Source: Arachidicoccus rhizosphaerae
GTDB taxonomy: Bacteria; Bacteroidota; Bacteroidia; Chitinophagales; Chitinophagaceae
Length of the DNA stretch: 64,000 bases
Reading direction: 5' to 3'
Assembly (NCBI RefSeq): GCF_900107765.1
Contig: NZ_FNQY01000001.1
Coordinates: 496,001-560,000, forward strand
This document shows positions 37,192-46,424 of this stretch, piece by piece. The position numbers were made by a program, and so were the translations under genes. The notes beneath the pieces were generated by a model that did no database searches, was not told the origin of the DNA, and saw only the letters and a program-made list of their open reading frames with translations. Every line of letters starts with the position of its first letter. Position 1 is the stretch's first letter.

Positions 37192-38772
37192 CTATTCTCC
37201 ATCCTGCAAATCTTTGGGGATCGCAGGCAGCGCACTGACTGAATCTGTAACTACGACTGATTCCCTTGCCTTATTATATTTATCCAATTGCTGAAATATG
37301 CCAATTAGTACAGGCAGGCTGTTTTCTGATTTATTTTTTAAATTCAGCGTCAGGTTCGCGGTTGCATGATTGCCTTTCATATTAGAGGCCGTAAAACTGA
37401 AATCTTCCAGCGTTTGTGCAGCCAGCTGAATGCCTGTGGAGTCTCCGGTATGTTGAGTGGTGTCCATCTGGGCGAAAATGGTGCTCAGGTCGGCATACAT
37501 CACACAGGTATTACCGGAAAAATCAAGGTCTTTCGGATAGACCATCTGACCACTGCCTGAAATATAAGCCTCACTGGTGGCTTTATCCGTGCTGATAACA
37601 AGGGCTTTATTATCTGAATGGAAAGACCAGGCCTGCTCCGGACTCGTTCCTTTGGGCAACCACTGACCGCCCTGATTATATACAATTTCCATTTTGGCCA
37701 GCGCGCCCATTACTTTATCAAAGCTGGCCTTATCGCCGATGGGTACGGAGAGAATCATTTTAGGGGCTGATTTATCTACCTCACTGCCATTTACGGATCC
37801 GACCGCTATAGCGACATCACCGGAAAAAGCCTTGGCAACATCATCCAGGGTAATACCCAGGTTTTTCATATATCCTTCGATCATAGAGGTAACCCCTGCG
37901 TAATCCAGGAAGCTGAAAATCTGCTTCAGGTTCAGCGATATCTGGAATAAGCCCAGTGGTTTGCCCGGGAAATGAGCCAGGACGGCTTTATTGAGGTCTT
38001 TGGTCGGATTCTTTTTAATGAGATCCGTAACGGTGCTGTTATAATACCCGTCGCCATTCATGACAATGCGACCTTTCTCAAAATTAATGGTAGCGCCACC
38101 GTAGTTGTCTTTCAGCAGGTCGGAAATTTTGGTCATGGACAGCATCGGAATGCCGGTAGCGCCGTCTTTGCTGCCGGTATAAATATTGATATCTCCTTTT
38201 TGGCTGAGTTGTTTAGAGGCGTTTTTATCCTCAGACAATGATTCGTCTTTTTTTAAGGCAAACAGGGCGGGAGCCTGCGTCGCGATATTCTTACCGCCGT
38301 ATAAGACGACCATCTTATCATTCCAGATATAACAACTATTATCATTAAGGTTTAAAAGACTGAATCCCTCTTTTTTCTCAATGCTTTTACCGGGATAAAG
38401 GACCGGGATTTGTTTTTCAAAGCCGGATTTGTCGCTGAGCTCCGCAATAGCGGCGAAAACGATATCCTGACCGCTCATGACGGTGGATTTATACTGGATA
38501 AAACTTAAAACGGGATTTTTTAAATTGATATATTGCAGTAGCGAAAAAGCGCTGTCCTGCGTTTTAAGACTATTCATCAAAGAGTCAACATTAAAGTTGC
38601 CGTCTTTGAGTTTATCATGCATTTGCATGATATTGAAAGACATGACAATATTGGCGTCTTTAGGAACATATTTGAGTCCCGGGTTAGAGGTAGAACTACA
38701 GGCGCTGAATATCAATGAGATAAATAGGATGAGCAGCGTACCTTGTACTGGTTGGGCTATTTTTTTCATCAT
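37192..38772 (-). CDS. DUF4836 family lipoprotein
   Basis: About 526 residues: type II signal (LLILFISLIFSACSS) and the DUF4836 family body beginning YVPKDANIVMSFNIMQMHDKL, a family found in Bacteroidota outer membrane or periplasm with no known function. Repeated segments of the type 'MVVLYGGKNIAT' and 'ALVISTDKATSEAY' suggest an internally repeated mixed fold. The start is placed at 38772 (or 38769, two adjacent Met codons): a longer frame from 38877 would begin upstream of the -7 box at 38845-38852 and bury the signal peptide. Single-gene unit with its own terminator. Confidence 0.88.
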   Translation of the reverse strand: MMKKIAQPVQGTLLILFISLIFSACSSTSNPGLKYVPKDANIVMSFNIMQMHDKLKDGNFNVDSLMNSLKTQDSAFSLLQYINLKNPVLSFIQYKSTVMSGQDIVFAAIAELSDKSGFEKQIPVLYPGKSIEKKEGFSLLNLNDNSCYIWNDKMVVLYGGKNIATQAPALFALKKDESLSEDKNASKQLSQKGDINIYTGSKDGATGIPMLSMTKISDLLKDNYGGATINFEKGRIVMNGDGYYNSTVTDLIKKNPTKDLNKAVLAHFPGKPLGLFQISLNLKQIFSFLDYAGVTSMIEGYMKNLGITLDDVAKAFSGDVAIAVGSVNGSEVDKSAPKMILSVPIGDKASFDKVMGALAKMEIVYNQGGQWLPKGTSPEQAWSFHSDNKALVISTDKATSEAYISGSGQMVYPKDLDFSGNTCVMYADLSTIFAQMDTTQHTGDSTGIQLAAQTLEDFSFTASNMKGNHATANLTLNLKNKSENSLPVLIGIFQQLDKYNKARESVVVTDSVSALPAIPKDLQDGE

Positions 38773-38844
38773 GAATTGGGAATTTTTAAAAAGACTTAAC
38801 AGCTTTGGGTGAAGTTTTTGATTCTTTGAGCATTCTAATCCATA

Positions 38845-38852
38845 CAAATGTA
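38845..38852 (-). promoter_or_regulatory. -7 promoter element of the DUF4836 gene
   Basis: TACATTTG on the minus strand matches TAnnTTTG, giving a leader of about 65-70 bases and deciding against the upstream start codon at 38877. Confidence 0.55.
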
Positions 38853-38967
38853 AAAAGATGTATTGAATAAAAGCCACTTAGGTGGCTTAAAATTGCAATT
38901 TCGTCAAAATTTATGGCATATTCGTATATTATATTATTATTTTATCAATAAGTATAATCTATTTCTC

Positions 38968-38975
38968 TATTTTTG
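38968..38975 (+). promoter_or_regulatory. -7 promoter element of lpxA
   Basis: TATTTTTG matches TAnnTTTG 50 bases before the lpxA start codon. No clear -33 TTTG. Confidence 0.5.
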
Positions 38976-38986
38976 TGCCGGCAAAA

Positions 38987-39002
38987 AATCAAACGTTTGA
39001 TT
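38987..39002. promoter_or_regulatory. Palindromic operator candidate AATCAAACGTTTGATT
   Basis: A perfect 16-bp palindrome with CG centre, 11 bases downstream of the lpxA -7 box, so over or just after the transcription start, where a repressor would act. The same core is found upstream of the desaturase gene (14031-14050). Confidence 0.55.
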
Positions 39003-39025
39003 ATACCGGGTTTTAAATTTATTCA

Positions 39026-39823
39026 ATGATCCAACCGCATACCTATATTCACTCAGGCGCAAAACTGGCCCCGAATGTAAAAGTTGACCCATTTTCCGTA
39101 ATCCATCCTGATGTAGTGATTGGTGAAGGAACCTGGATTGGCAGTAATGTGACTATTATGGATGGCGCCCGTATCGGCAAGAACTGCCGTATCTTTCCGG
39201 GGGCTATCATCTCTGCTATTCCCCAGGATTTAAAATTCGAGGGAGAGGCCACGACGGTTGAGATTGGCGATAATACCACCATCAGAGAGTTCGTGAGCAT
39301 CAACCGGGGTACGGTTGACCGCTATAAAACCGTTATCGGAAGTAATTGTCTGATAATGGCCTATAGTCATATCGCCCATGACTGCATTATTGGAGATCAT
39401 TGCATTTTAAGTAACAATACCCAGATGGCCGGTCACGTCGTGATGGGCGACTGGGCGATTATAGCCGGTATGTCCGCCGTGCATCAGTTTTCAAAGATCG
39501 GCGCCCACGCCTATATCGGCGGCGGCAGCCTGGTCAGTAAAGACGTTCCGCCTTATATCAAGGCGATTCGTCAGCCATTATCCTATGGCGGCGTAAACAG
39601 CGTCGGCCTTAAAAGAAGAGGTTATAACCTGAACCAGATCAATGAGATTTTAGATATCTACCGGGTTATTTATAATCAGGGACTCAATACAACACAAGCA
39701 CTTGAATATATTGAACAAGAGTTCAGAGCCAGTGATGAAAGGGACGAAATCATTTCCTTTATCCGTGAAAGTGAACGAGGAATCGTTAAACGTGGCAATA
39801 AAGGTGGTGCCATAGGGGAGTAA
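39026..39823 (+). CDS. lpxA: Acyl-ACP--UDP-N-acetylglucosamine O-acyltransferase
   Basis: A 265-residue cytoplasmic trimeric enzyme that performs the first step of lipid A synthesis, acylating UDP-GlcNAc. The first 190 residues are left-handed beta-helix hexapeptide repeats; the catalytic His is H118 in AYSHIAHDC, and the C-terminal helical part (LNQINEILDIYRVIYNQGLN) is standard. Normally clustered with lpxD, lpxC and fabZ; here it stands with only an ABC ATPase gene, 5 bases downstream. Confidence 0.96.
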   Translation: MIQPHTYIHSGAKLAPNVKVDPFSVIHPDVVIGEGTWIGSNVTIMDGARIGKNCRIFPGAIISAIPQDLKFEGEATTVEIGDNTTIREFVSINRGTVDRYKTVIGSNCLIMAYSHIAHDCIIGDHCILSNNTQMAGHVVMGDWAIIAGMSAVHQFSKIGAHAYIGGGSLVSKDVPPYIKAIRQPLSYGGVNSVGLKRRGYNLNQINEILDIYRVIYNQGLNTTQALEYIEQEFRASDERDEIISFIRESERGIVKRGNKGGAIGE

Positions 39824-39828
39824 ACCTT

Positions 39829-40500
39829 ATGAGAATTACCCTTGATAATGCCGGTAAGCGTTTTAACCGTGACTGGATTTTCCGGGCACTTGATTACCAG
39901 TTTGTTTCAGGGAAAGCCTATGCGATTACGGGTAATAATGGCAGCGGCAAAAGCACTCTTTTACAGGCCATTGCCGGTGCCAGTGAACTTAGTGAAGGTC
40001 ATATGCAGTGGCAGGCAGAGCGTCCGGATAAGAAAGCGTCTGTGGACAACGGCCCGTCTGGGGCCTTACCCCATGAAAAAATTCACCGGCAATTAAGTAT
40101 CGTAGCACCCTATCTGGAACTCATTGAAGAGATGACCGCCCGTGAGTTCATGGATTTTCATAAAAGCTTCAAACCTTTAATTTCCGGTTATAGCACCCCT
40201 CAGGTGCTGGAAGCTGTACAATTAAAAACGGCCGCCTCCAAACAAATCCGATATTTTTCCAGCGGGATGAAGCAGCGCATGAAACTGGCGCAGGGCTTTT
40301 TTACCGATGTACCCGTTATTTTACTGGATGAGCCCTGCTCTAATATGGATCAGGTAGGTTTTGAACTCTATCAGGACCTCATCAGCCGCTTTAGCCGGGA
40401 CCGCCTGGTCATTGTCAGCAGTAATGACAAGGAGGAATACGGTTTTTGTACCGGTATCATTGATATCAGAGATTATAAGCCGGCAACGGGGGTAAAATAA
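39829..40500 (+). CDS. ABC transporter ATP-binding protein
   Basis: A 223-residue stand-alone ABC ATPase: Walker A GNNGSGKST (35-43), a signature FSSGMKQR (143-150) that departs from canonical LSGGQ but is common in CcmA-like and other small ATPases, and Walker B VILLDEP (D167, E168). No permease gene is beside it. It begins 5 bases after lpxA, so translation is probably coupled; a role in lipid or LPS handling is suggested by that position only. Confidence 0.9.
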   Translation: MRITLDNAGKRFNRDWIFRALDYQFVSGKAYAITGNNGSGKSTLLQAIAGASELSEGHMQWQAERPDKKASVDNGPSGALPHEKIHRQLSIVAPYLELIEEMTAREFMDFHKSFKPLISGYSTPQVLEAVQLKTAASKQIRYFSSGMKQRMKLAQGFFTDVPVILLDEPCSNMDQVGFELYQDLISRFSRDRLVIVSSNDKEEYGFCTGIIDIRDYKPATGVK

Positions 40501-40565
40501 CGCTGCCCGAAAAACAATTGCTTTTTTACGGTGTTCCGTGACCGTAGGCTATTATAATGACCTCC

Positions 40566-43427
40566 TTAAAGCCGGATATTATTTCTTCTGCCTTCTTTTC
40601 CGCCGAATTTTCTGGGATAATAAGAAAAGGTCAGCATAAAATACTGCTGCAGTCCATTGGTGACGGTCGTCCCGATGCTATTGTTATTCAGGAAATTGAC
40701 AATGTTTTTGTTCTCGTGGAGGAGGTCAAAAGCGGTAAATTTAAGTTCCGCCATTTCATTCATAAACCGGAAGGTAGAGGTCGCATTCCAGATGGAGGCC
40801 GTGGAGCTGTTGGTCTGAGCCTGATTGGACTGATAGTCAAAATTCGAGGAAAGAGACCATTTTTTGGTAATGGAATAGGTCGCGTTAACAGAGGTCGTAT
40901 AGTTTCTGATGGTGGGAGAAATGCCATAGGCACCCGCCTGACTGTTTTTATTGCTGCTGATGGTCTCGCCAAGGGTGGTATTGAATTTTTCAAGGATGAT
41001 AAAAGACGCCGAAAACGCATTTTTCCAGTTGGTATTGCGGGAGGTGGACTGAATACCGTTAATAAAGCCCGGAAGGGTACTTATATTGTAGGAGGGCGAA
41101 TATTTAAACTGCAACTGATATTTTTCACCCATTTTGCTGGAAAAGCGGGTATTTGCCCCAATGCCAAGATTACGGCGCCCGTCACCATTGAGTAAATACC
41201 GGATACTTTTGCCGGCGGCGTCATAGACAACGCTGTCAATAATGCCATTATGGCTACTGCTGTAGTCCAGGTTTACAGAGAGGCCATAGCTGCTTTTGCT
41301 GGAATTTTTGGACCGGTTGATATTCATCTGGTAATGACCGTCCAGGTTTCTGCCGACCTTTAAATAAGGGTTGCCGACAGTCACGTTATACCGGTTGGTC
41401 GTATCTACGATCGGTACCAGTTGATCAATATCCGGTGTACTGGGGTAATAACTGCCATAAAAATACCCCTGCACTTCATAATGATCTTGTTTGGACTTAT
41501 AAAAATTCATGTTCAGGGAGGGTTGCCAGAAATGGTAATTTTTATCAATGTTCCGGTATAAAATAGAAGAACTGTTTTTCTGGCTGAGCCACTGATGATC
41601 CAGGGAGGCCATGACGATAAAATAAAAATATTGCCCCTGTTTGCTCTTATTGATGGTCTTGGACATATTAAGTCCCGGCGAATAGGAAAAAACGGACAGC
41701 GTATTATTATTGGTCAGGTAGTCATTGGTTATATATTTATGGCTGACGGTATCCAGGTCCTGAACCCTGCTGTTCATGGTATTTCTTGAAAAGCCGACGC
41801 CATTATTTAATCCAATCTGAATATTGTAAAAGTTATAGATACCCATCAAAAGCTGCCTTAAAGAGTTGTAGCGGAGATTGGCATTTACATTAAAATTGTC
41901 CGAGTTGGTATTATAATTTCTGATCAGCGTATTGGAGGAAATGGTATCTACAAAAGAGTTAAAGATATTTTCCGTATGATTAAAGGAATTGTTTGAACCA
42001 TAATTGGAGTTTAAATATAAGTTATAACTGTTGAGTGAATTATCCTGATTAAGCCAGCCATTGCTGGTGGTCATCATATTTAAGGAGACATTATTGCCAT
42101 TACTGCTGGAGTAATTTTTTACCTGATTGGCACTTATCGCGCTGTCATTTCTAAAGACATTATTGCTGGACGTACTATTATTTTCCTGCGAAGTATGATT
42201 GAATTTAGAGCTGATATTTATAAAATTCTGATACTTGTTACGCCTGTCGTACAGGATGTTCGCATCATGTGAGTTCATGGAATTATGGCTGGTGGAGTTC
42301 GCATTGCTGGTCTGGCTGTAACTAAGCAGATTATCTGTTTGCTGCGTGGAGCTGGTATTATCCAGGTCGGTATGCTTAAAGGTGTAATCGCCGGTTAGTC
42401 TGCTATAAAACTGCCCGTTATTGGCTTCATTGAAGCTATGCTGCCATTTGGCGCTGCCCCAGATATTTTTCTTTATGCCGTTTAGATTAGGATCTCCGTA
42501 ACCGAAGTACATAAAGCTCTGCTTAAAGGTGTTTTGTAAAAAAGCGTCGTTGCCGATCCCGCTGGTTTTATTGGTGTTATCCAGGCCAAAAGCGATGCCT
42601 GCCTGGTTCTTGGGGTTATACACCTGCAGGACTCCGGATCCGTCATAGCGCTGGTCCGTGCCATAGCCTGCATTTACTTTACCGAACATGCCTTTTTTCT
42701 TATCTTCTTTTAACTGGACATTCATGCTGTATAAAGAATCCTTTTTGTCATTATCTACACCTTCTATTTTGGTAAGATCCTTTTGCTGGTACAACTGGAT
42801 TTTCTTAATCGCGTTTTTAGGCAGATTCTGCGTGGCAATCTTTGTGTCTCCGCCAAAAAATGGCTTTCCGTCCACCAGTAGCTTTTCGATTTTTTTACCA
42901 TTCATCGTGATGGTTCCGTCAGACCACACCACCATACCCGGGACCCGGAGCAGCATATCTTCCACAACCGCATTGGAGTCCAGTTTAAACGCATCCGGAT
43001 TGATTTCCAGTGTATCGTTATTCATCTTGATCGGCACCACAGACTTTACCACTACATCCTCCAGGCTGCCTGCGGCAAGCTGATGGATATTTATCTTACC
43101 CAGGTCCAGCTGGCTGCCCATGGAGTCCAGTCGGATGGAATCAGAAAGCGGGTTGTAACCGGTATAGGTAACCACGTAATACATGGGCAGTTTTATGGGA
43201 AGATCCCCGGATGCAAAAGCACCGGCATAGTCGGTAATGGCAAATCCCTTGATGGTAGAATCCGCTTTATTATAAAAAACAATGGAAGCGCCGTTTAACG
43301 GGACATCATTGATGGAATCATAAATAATCCCTTTTACGGTGGCGCCTTTTGCTTTGTCCTGTTTAGATTGAGCGAAGGTGCTGAAGGCGACTAGCGTGAA
43401 AAATAGACCGAGTAGAATTGCCCGCAT
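40566..43427 (-). CDS. TonB-dependent-receptor-like outer membrane beta-barrel protein
   Basis: A 953-residue protein: signal peptide (MRAILLGLFFTLVAFSTFAQ), a CarboxypepD_reg-like beta-sandwich domain (about 28-110), a plug-like segment (KLDSNAVVEDMLLRVPGMVVWSDGTITMNGKKIEKLLVDGKPFFGGD) and a long barrel rich in Asn and Ser repeats (NSTSHNSMNSHDAN and similar). It corresponds to the 'outer membrane beta-barrel' (OMP_b-brl_3) group of Bacteroidota, which resemble TonB receptors. The substrate is unknown. It begins 8 bases after a beta-propeller gene, forming an operon with it. Confidence 0.9.
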   Translation of the reverse strand: MRAILLGLFFTLVAFSTFAQSKQDKAKGATVKGIIYDSINDVPLNGASIVFYNKADSTIKGFAITDYAGAFASGDLPIKLPMYYVVTYTGYNPLSDSIRLDSMGSQLDLGKINIHQLAAGSLEDVVVKSVVPIKMNNDTLEINPDAFKLDSNAVVEDMLLRVPGMVVWSDGTITMNGKKIEKLLVDGKPFFGGDTKIATQNLPKNAIKKIQLYQQKDLTKIEGVDNDKKDSLYSMNVQLKEDKKKGMFGKVNAGYGTDQRYDGSGVLQVYNPKNQAGIAFGLDNTNKTSGIGNDAFLQNTFKQSFMYFGYGDPNLNGIKKNIWGSAKWQHSFNEANNGQFYSRLTGDYTFKHTDLDNTSSTQQTDNLLSYSQTSNANSTSHNSMNSHDANILYDRRNKYQNFINISSKFNHTSQENNSTSSNNVFRNDSAISANQVKNYSSSNGNNVSLNMMTTSNGWLNQDNSLNSYNLYLNSNYGSNNSFNHTENIFNSFVDTISSNTLIRNYNTNSDNFNVNANLRYNSLRQLLMGIYNFYNIQIGLNNGVGFSRNTMNSRVQDLDTVSHKYITNDYLTNNNTLSVFSYSPGLNMSKTINKSKQGQYFYFIVMASLDHQWLSQKNSSSILYRNIDKNYHFWQPSLNMNFYKSKQDHYEVQGYFYGSYYPSTPDIDQLVPIVDTTNRYNVTVGNPYLKVGRNLDGHYQMNINRSKNSSKSSYGLSVNLDYSSSHNGIIDSVVYDAAGKSIRYLLNGDGRRNLGIGANTRFSSKMGEKYQLQFKYSPSYNISTLPGFINGIQSTSRNTNWKNAFSASFIILEKFNTTLGETISSNKNSQAGAYGISPTIRNYTTSVNATYSITKKWSLSSNFDYQSNQAQTNSSTASIWNATSTFRFMNEMAELKFTAFDLLHENKNIVNFLNNNSIGTTVTNGLQQYFMLTFSYYPRKFGGKEGRRNNIRL

Positions 43428-43435
43428 GAGTAGGA

Positions 43436-44704
43436 TTATTTTAACTGGATTTTTAAGATGATATCATTGTCGTCTTTGGTCATAACGGATAAATAGTCTT
43501 TAAAGTCCTTGGAAATCGTTTTATCCTTCAGCAGCGACTCTTTTAATTTGATGATGGTCGGAATGTCGATGATAGAATATACATAGCGCTGATCCTGACC
43601 AAAAATTCTGGGCAGAATACGGGGCGGTAAGTTATAGATACTACTGTCCGTCGTTACTTTGTTGATGTCATATAAAATATTTTTTGTCAACATAAAATGT
43701 CGGTTCCGGTTAGCGAGGGTATTGGCATTAAAAAAGAGATAATTGCCATGCTCGATCAGGCCGTAATAATCTGAAAAGGCCTGCTCGTTTTTATCTTTGT
43801 ATTTTTGATAATCAATATTGTTTCTAAAGCTGAGCTGGTTAAAATCCTGCGGCATAACACTGGACATCGGGAACACAAACTGATATTTTTCTGTAATCGT
43901 ATCCGGCGTCAGTTCATAAATGGCGGGACTGAAATCCAGCTGGAATAACAGATTCTTGTTATCCAGGGAGGCATTATCCGATAGTTGCAACCTGTATCTG
44001 TAATAATCAGACCACAGACCCGGAAGATTGAAAAACGGGAAGTATTGGTGCTTTATCCGGTTATGGCTGTCATACTGTACCAGGCGGTACAGGACGCTGT
44101 CTTTTGAGTGTTTGTCATTGCCGTAATTGCGGTAAATAAATCCGTCGTCATAGTAAAAGAGGTCATTGTTTAAGGCAATGGATGGGACAGGGGCAGACTG
44201 GCGGCGATAATGATCTCCCAGAAAGAGCCACTGCAGGCTGACGAATCTGGAGATATCGCGTCCCTGCCATTTATGGACCAGCTCTGTATTTTTCTTATCC
44301 GTAATGGTATAATGCTTATTAAGGCTCTTTATTAAAAGCGCGTTTTTAGAAGGCACATATTGAATATTATCAATGACGTATCTTTTTTTGTCATTTTTAA
44401 AGGCATACAGGAATTTACCGGAGCTTTTATCAAACAGATAAAGGATATGATTCTGATTGTCCCTTATCACAATAGCGTCACCGGCCATCATAAACTGGGA
44501 TGCCGTGAGGTATTTACTCTGCTTTGTGGTCTGCAGGGGCAAAAAATCTATTTTTTCAATAAACCTGGAAGCTTTAAAACCGGTTATGCTTTCCGGGTCA
44601 GCGTATACTTTGATGCTGTCTTGTGCTAAACTCATCTTTGCCGCTCCAAGACAAAGTGAGAAAATAAAAGTAAGTAAAGCGTATCTGCGTTTTAGTTTTA
44701 CCAT
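43436..44704 (-). CDS. Secreted beta-propeller-like protein (6-bladed/NHL type)
   Basis: A 422-residue exported protein (signal peptide near LLTFIFSLCLGAAKMSLAQ). The mature part has repeated blades of the type IDFLPLQTTKQSKYLTASQFMMAGDAIVIRDNQNHILYLFDKSSGKFLYAFKN, as in the Bacteroidota 6-bladed beta-propeller proteins often placed next to TonB-like barrels. Such proteins are thought to bind substrate at the surface or in the periplasm. First gene of the pair; a long leader of about 130 bases with an inverted repeat precedes it. Confidence 0.75.
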   Translation of the reverse strand: MVKLKRRYALLTFIFSLCLGAAKMSLAQDSIKVYADPESITGFKASRFIEKIDFLPLQTTKQSKYLTASQFMMAGDAIVIRDNQNHILYLFDKSSGKFLYAFKNDKKRYVIDNIQYVPSKNALLIKSLNKHYTITDKKNTELVHKWQGRDISRFVSLQWLFLGDHYRRQSAPVPSIALNNDLFYYDDGFIYRNYGNDKHSKDSVLYRLVQYDSHNRIKHQYFPFFNLPGLWSDYYRYRLQLSDNASLDNKNLLFQLDFSPAIYELTPDTITEKYQFVFPMSSVMPQDFNQLSFRNNIDYQKYKDKNEQAFSDYYGLIEHGNYLFFNANTLANRNRHFMLTKNILYDINKVTTDSSIYNLPPRILPRIFGQDQRYVYSIIDIPTIIKLKESLLKDKTISKDFKDYLSVMTKDDNDIILKIQLK

Positions 44705-44727
44705 TTTGAATAGCGGTCAGTGTTTTA

Positions 44728-44754
44728 TTTGACGATACTCCAGGGGTCGTCAAA
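44728..44754. promoter_or_regulatory. Inverted repeat in the leader of the propeller/barrel operon
   Basis: Perfect 8-bp arms TTTGACGA (44728-44735) and TCGTCAAA (44747-44754), 11 bases apart, 24 bases before the propeller gene start. Could be a repressor site or an RNA hairpin over the translation start. Confidence 0.45.
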
Positions 44755-44837
44755 AGATAATTATTTCCCTTGTCAGATTTTCTTTTGAGCTGTTTAGTAT
44801 GATGTAAATAAACCCTTGATTATTACGACAATGATAA

Positions 44838-44845
44838 CAAATATA
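44838..44845 (-). promoter_or_regulatory. -7 promoter element of the propeller/barrel operon
   Basis: TATATTTG on the minus strand matches TAnnTTTG, about 134 bases before the start codon, implying a long untranslated leader. Confidence 0.45.
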
Positions 44846-44998
44846 GGGTATTGTCATTAATTATTGAAAAAAGCAGGGAGACTATTTTTATTGCCGGCCG
44901 CTGGGGCTACCCTTGAAAACAAATCAAAGACTGTACAGCAGGGGTAGACTTTTGCTTTAGGTTAAGTTGTTTTTGGATAAGCAGAAGTATTGAAAACA

Positions 44999-45022
44999 GC
45001 AGACGGCTGATCCGTCGTCTGC
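44999..45022 (-). terminator. Possible terminator after the fRMsr gene
   Basis: A 7-bp stem GCAGACG/CGTCTGC (44999-45005 with 45016-45022), 10-base loop, followed on the minus strand by a short T-rich stretch. Confidence 0.45.
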
Positions 45023-45058
45023 ACCAAAGTATGCAGCAAGACGTGTTTTGCAAAAAAA

Positions 45059-45541
45059 CTAAGCGAGCGTCTTTTCCAGCTCATGAATCATTTGCTCCAG
45101 ATATTTCTGATCCAGCTCGTCAAAATGACCCAGGAGTTCACTGTCTATGTCCAGTACAGCGATTACAGCTCCATTACGGCGAACCGGTAGTACGATTTCT
45201 GACTGACTGCGGCTGCTACAGGCAATATGTCCCGGGAACTGATTGACATCCTGGACGATCAGCGTTTTATCCTCAGCCCAGCTGCCCCCGCATACGCCGC
45301 GTCCTTTTTTGATACGAGTGCAGGCAATCGGCCCCTGAAAAGGCCCCAGCACCAGCTCATCATTTTTTACCAGATAAAAGCCAACCCACCACCAGTTAAA
45401 CTGTTCTTTCAGGGCGCTGGAGATATTGGCCATATTGGCGATAAGATCCGTCTCTCCCGTAATGATGGCTGATATCTGTGGCAGCAGGCTTTCGTATTGT
45501 TGCTGTCGGGTGCCTTCTATAATGACGATACTCTCTGACAT
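45059..45541 (-). CDS. Free methionine-(R)-sulfoxide reductase (GAF domain)
   Basis: A 160-residue GAF-domain enzyme. The three conserved cysteines of fRMsr are present (C74 in GPIACTRI, C84 in GRGVCGGSW, C108 in FPGHIACSS), together with the FNWWWVGFYL start of the domain, so it most likely reduces free methionine-R-sulfoxide in the cytoplasm as an oxidative-stress repair enzyme. The start at MSESIVI is preferred over a Met eight codons earlier, because it matches the family N-terminus. Confidence 0.92.
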   Translation of the reverse strand: MSESIVIIEGTRQQQYESLLPQISAIITGETDLIANMANISSALKEQFNWWWVGFYLVKNDELVLGPFQGPIACTRIKKGRGVCGGSWAEDKTLIVQDVNQFPGHIACSSRSQSEIVLPVRRNGAVIAVLDIDSELLGHFDELDQKYLEQMIHELEKTLA

Positions 45542-45680
45542 GTATTTATTGTTATAAAATCTCAAGGTCGTTGGATAAACAGATTGCCCGTTTTTTTAAT
45601 GGGTTAATCTGTTTAGCGTGCTTAGCGTAAAAGGACAACACGAACCGTCCCTAACGGCAAAATTAACCATTCCGGCGGCA

Positions 45681-46406
45681 CTACAGGCTCATCATTTCCT
45701 TAAATTTTGCCGACTGCCGGCGGCTGACCTCTATTTTCTCCCCGTTTTTAAGTTCCAGCAGCAGACCGCCGTTAAAATAAGGCTCTATTTTGGAGATCCA
45801 TTTAAGGTTGACGATATGCTTGCGGTTGACCCGGAAAAAATGATGTTCATCCAGTCTTTCCTCCAGGGCGTTCAGCGATTTTAATATAAGGGGTTTATAG
45901 TTGTCAAAATAGACTTTTGCATAGTTGCCGGCGCTCTCAAAGAGCCGGACATCGGAGAGTTTGACAAACCAACATTTATCCCCGTCCTTGACAAAGAACT
46001 GTTCGTTCTCTGTGAGCACCGTTTTGTTTTCTTTTTGTTGTACCTGTGACTGGAACTGTGCGGAAAGTTTCTGGATGGCTTCCGCCAGTCTTTTGCTGTC
46101 AACGGGTTTTAGCAGGTAGTCCAGCGCATTGACTTCAAAAGCTTTTAAGGCATATTCATCAAAAGCGGTAGTGAAGATGACCTTGGGGGCACTGACCAGT
46201 TCAGAAAGCAGTTCAAAGCCATTTTGCCCCGGCATCTGGATATCCAAAAAGATCAGATCCGGGTTGTGCTCATGAATTTTCTCGATGGCTTCTTTACTGT
46301 TCTGCGCCTCATCCAGTATCTCTATTTCAGGATAAGCCTGGAGCAGTTTTTTAAGTTCCGCCCTGGCCGGTCTTTCGTCGTCAATGATAATAGCTTTAAT
46401 CAACAT
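45681..46406 (-). CDS. LytTR family response regulator
   Basis: A 241-residue regulator: receiver domain (1-120) with the phospho-acceptor D55 in LIFLDIQMPGQNG and acidic pocket residues near 10-11, then a LytTR DNA-binding domain (about 138-240: FFVKDGDKCWFVKLSDVRLFESAGNYAKVYF ... HFFRVNRKHIVNLKWISKIEPYFNGGLLLELKNGEKIEVSRRQ). It is encoded 18 bases after its histidine kinase. Targets are not evident in the window. Confidence 0.96.
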   Translation of the reverse strand: MLIKAIIIDDERPARAELKKLLQAYPEIEILDEAQNSKEAIEKIHEHNPDLIFLDIQMPGQNGFELLSELVSAPKVIFTTAFDEYALKAFEVNALDYLLKPVDSKRLAEAIQKLSAQFQSQVQQKENKTVLTENEQFFVKDGDKCWFVKLSDVRLFESAGNYAKVYFDNYKPLILKSLNALEERLDEHHFFRVNRKHIVNLKWISKIEPYFNGGLLLELKNGEKIEVSRRQSAKFKEMMSL

Positions 46407-46424
46407 TACTGTGCATTTATAGGG

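Larger units (their letters stand above)
44705..45058. other. Regulatory spacer upstream of the propeller/barrel operon
   Basis: About 350 bases without a gene. It holds an 8-bp-arm inverted repeat TTTGACGA/TCGTCAAA (44728-44754), a minus-strand -7 box (44838-44845), a gapped repeat GACAAT/ATTGTC around that box, and a weak hairpin at 44999-45022 that may end the methionine sulfoxide reductase transcript. Confidence 0.5.

Noticed and set aside
40557-41195. 212-codon plus-strand frame opposite the outer membrane barrel gene
   Set aside because: Antisense shadow of a well-supported 953-residue gene; no promoter or family similarity.
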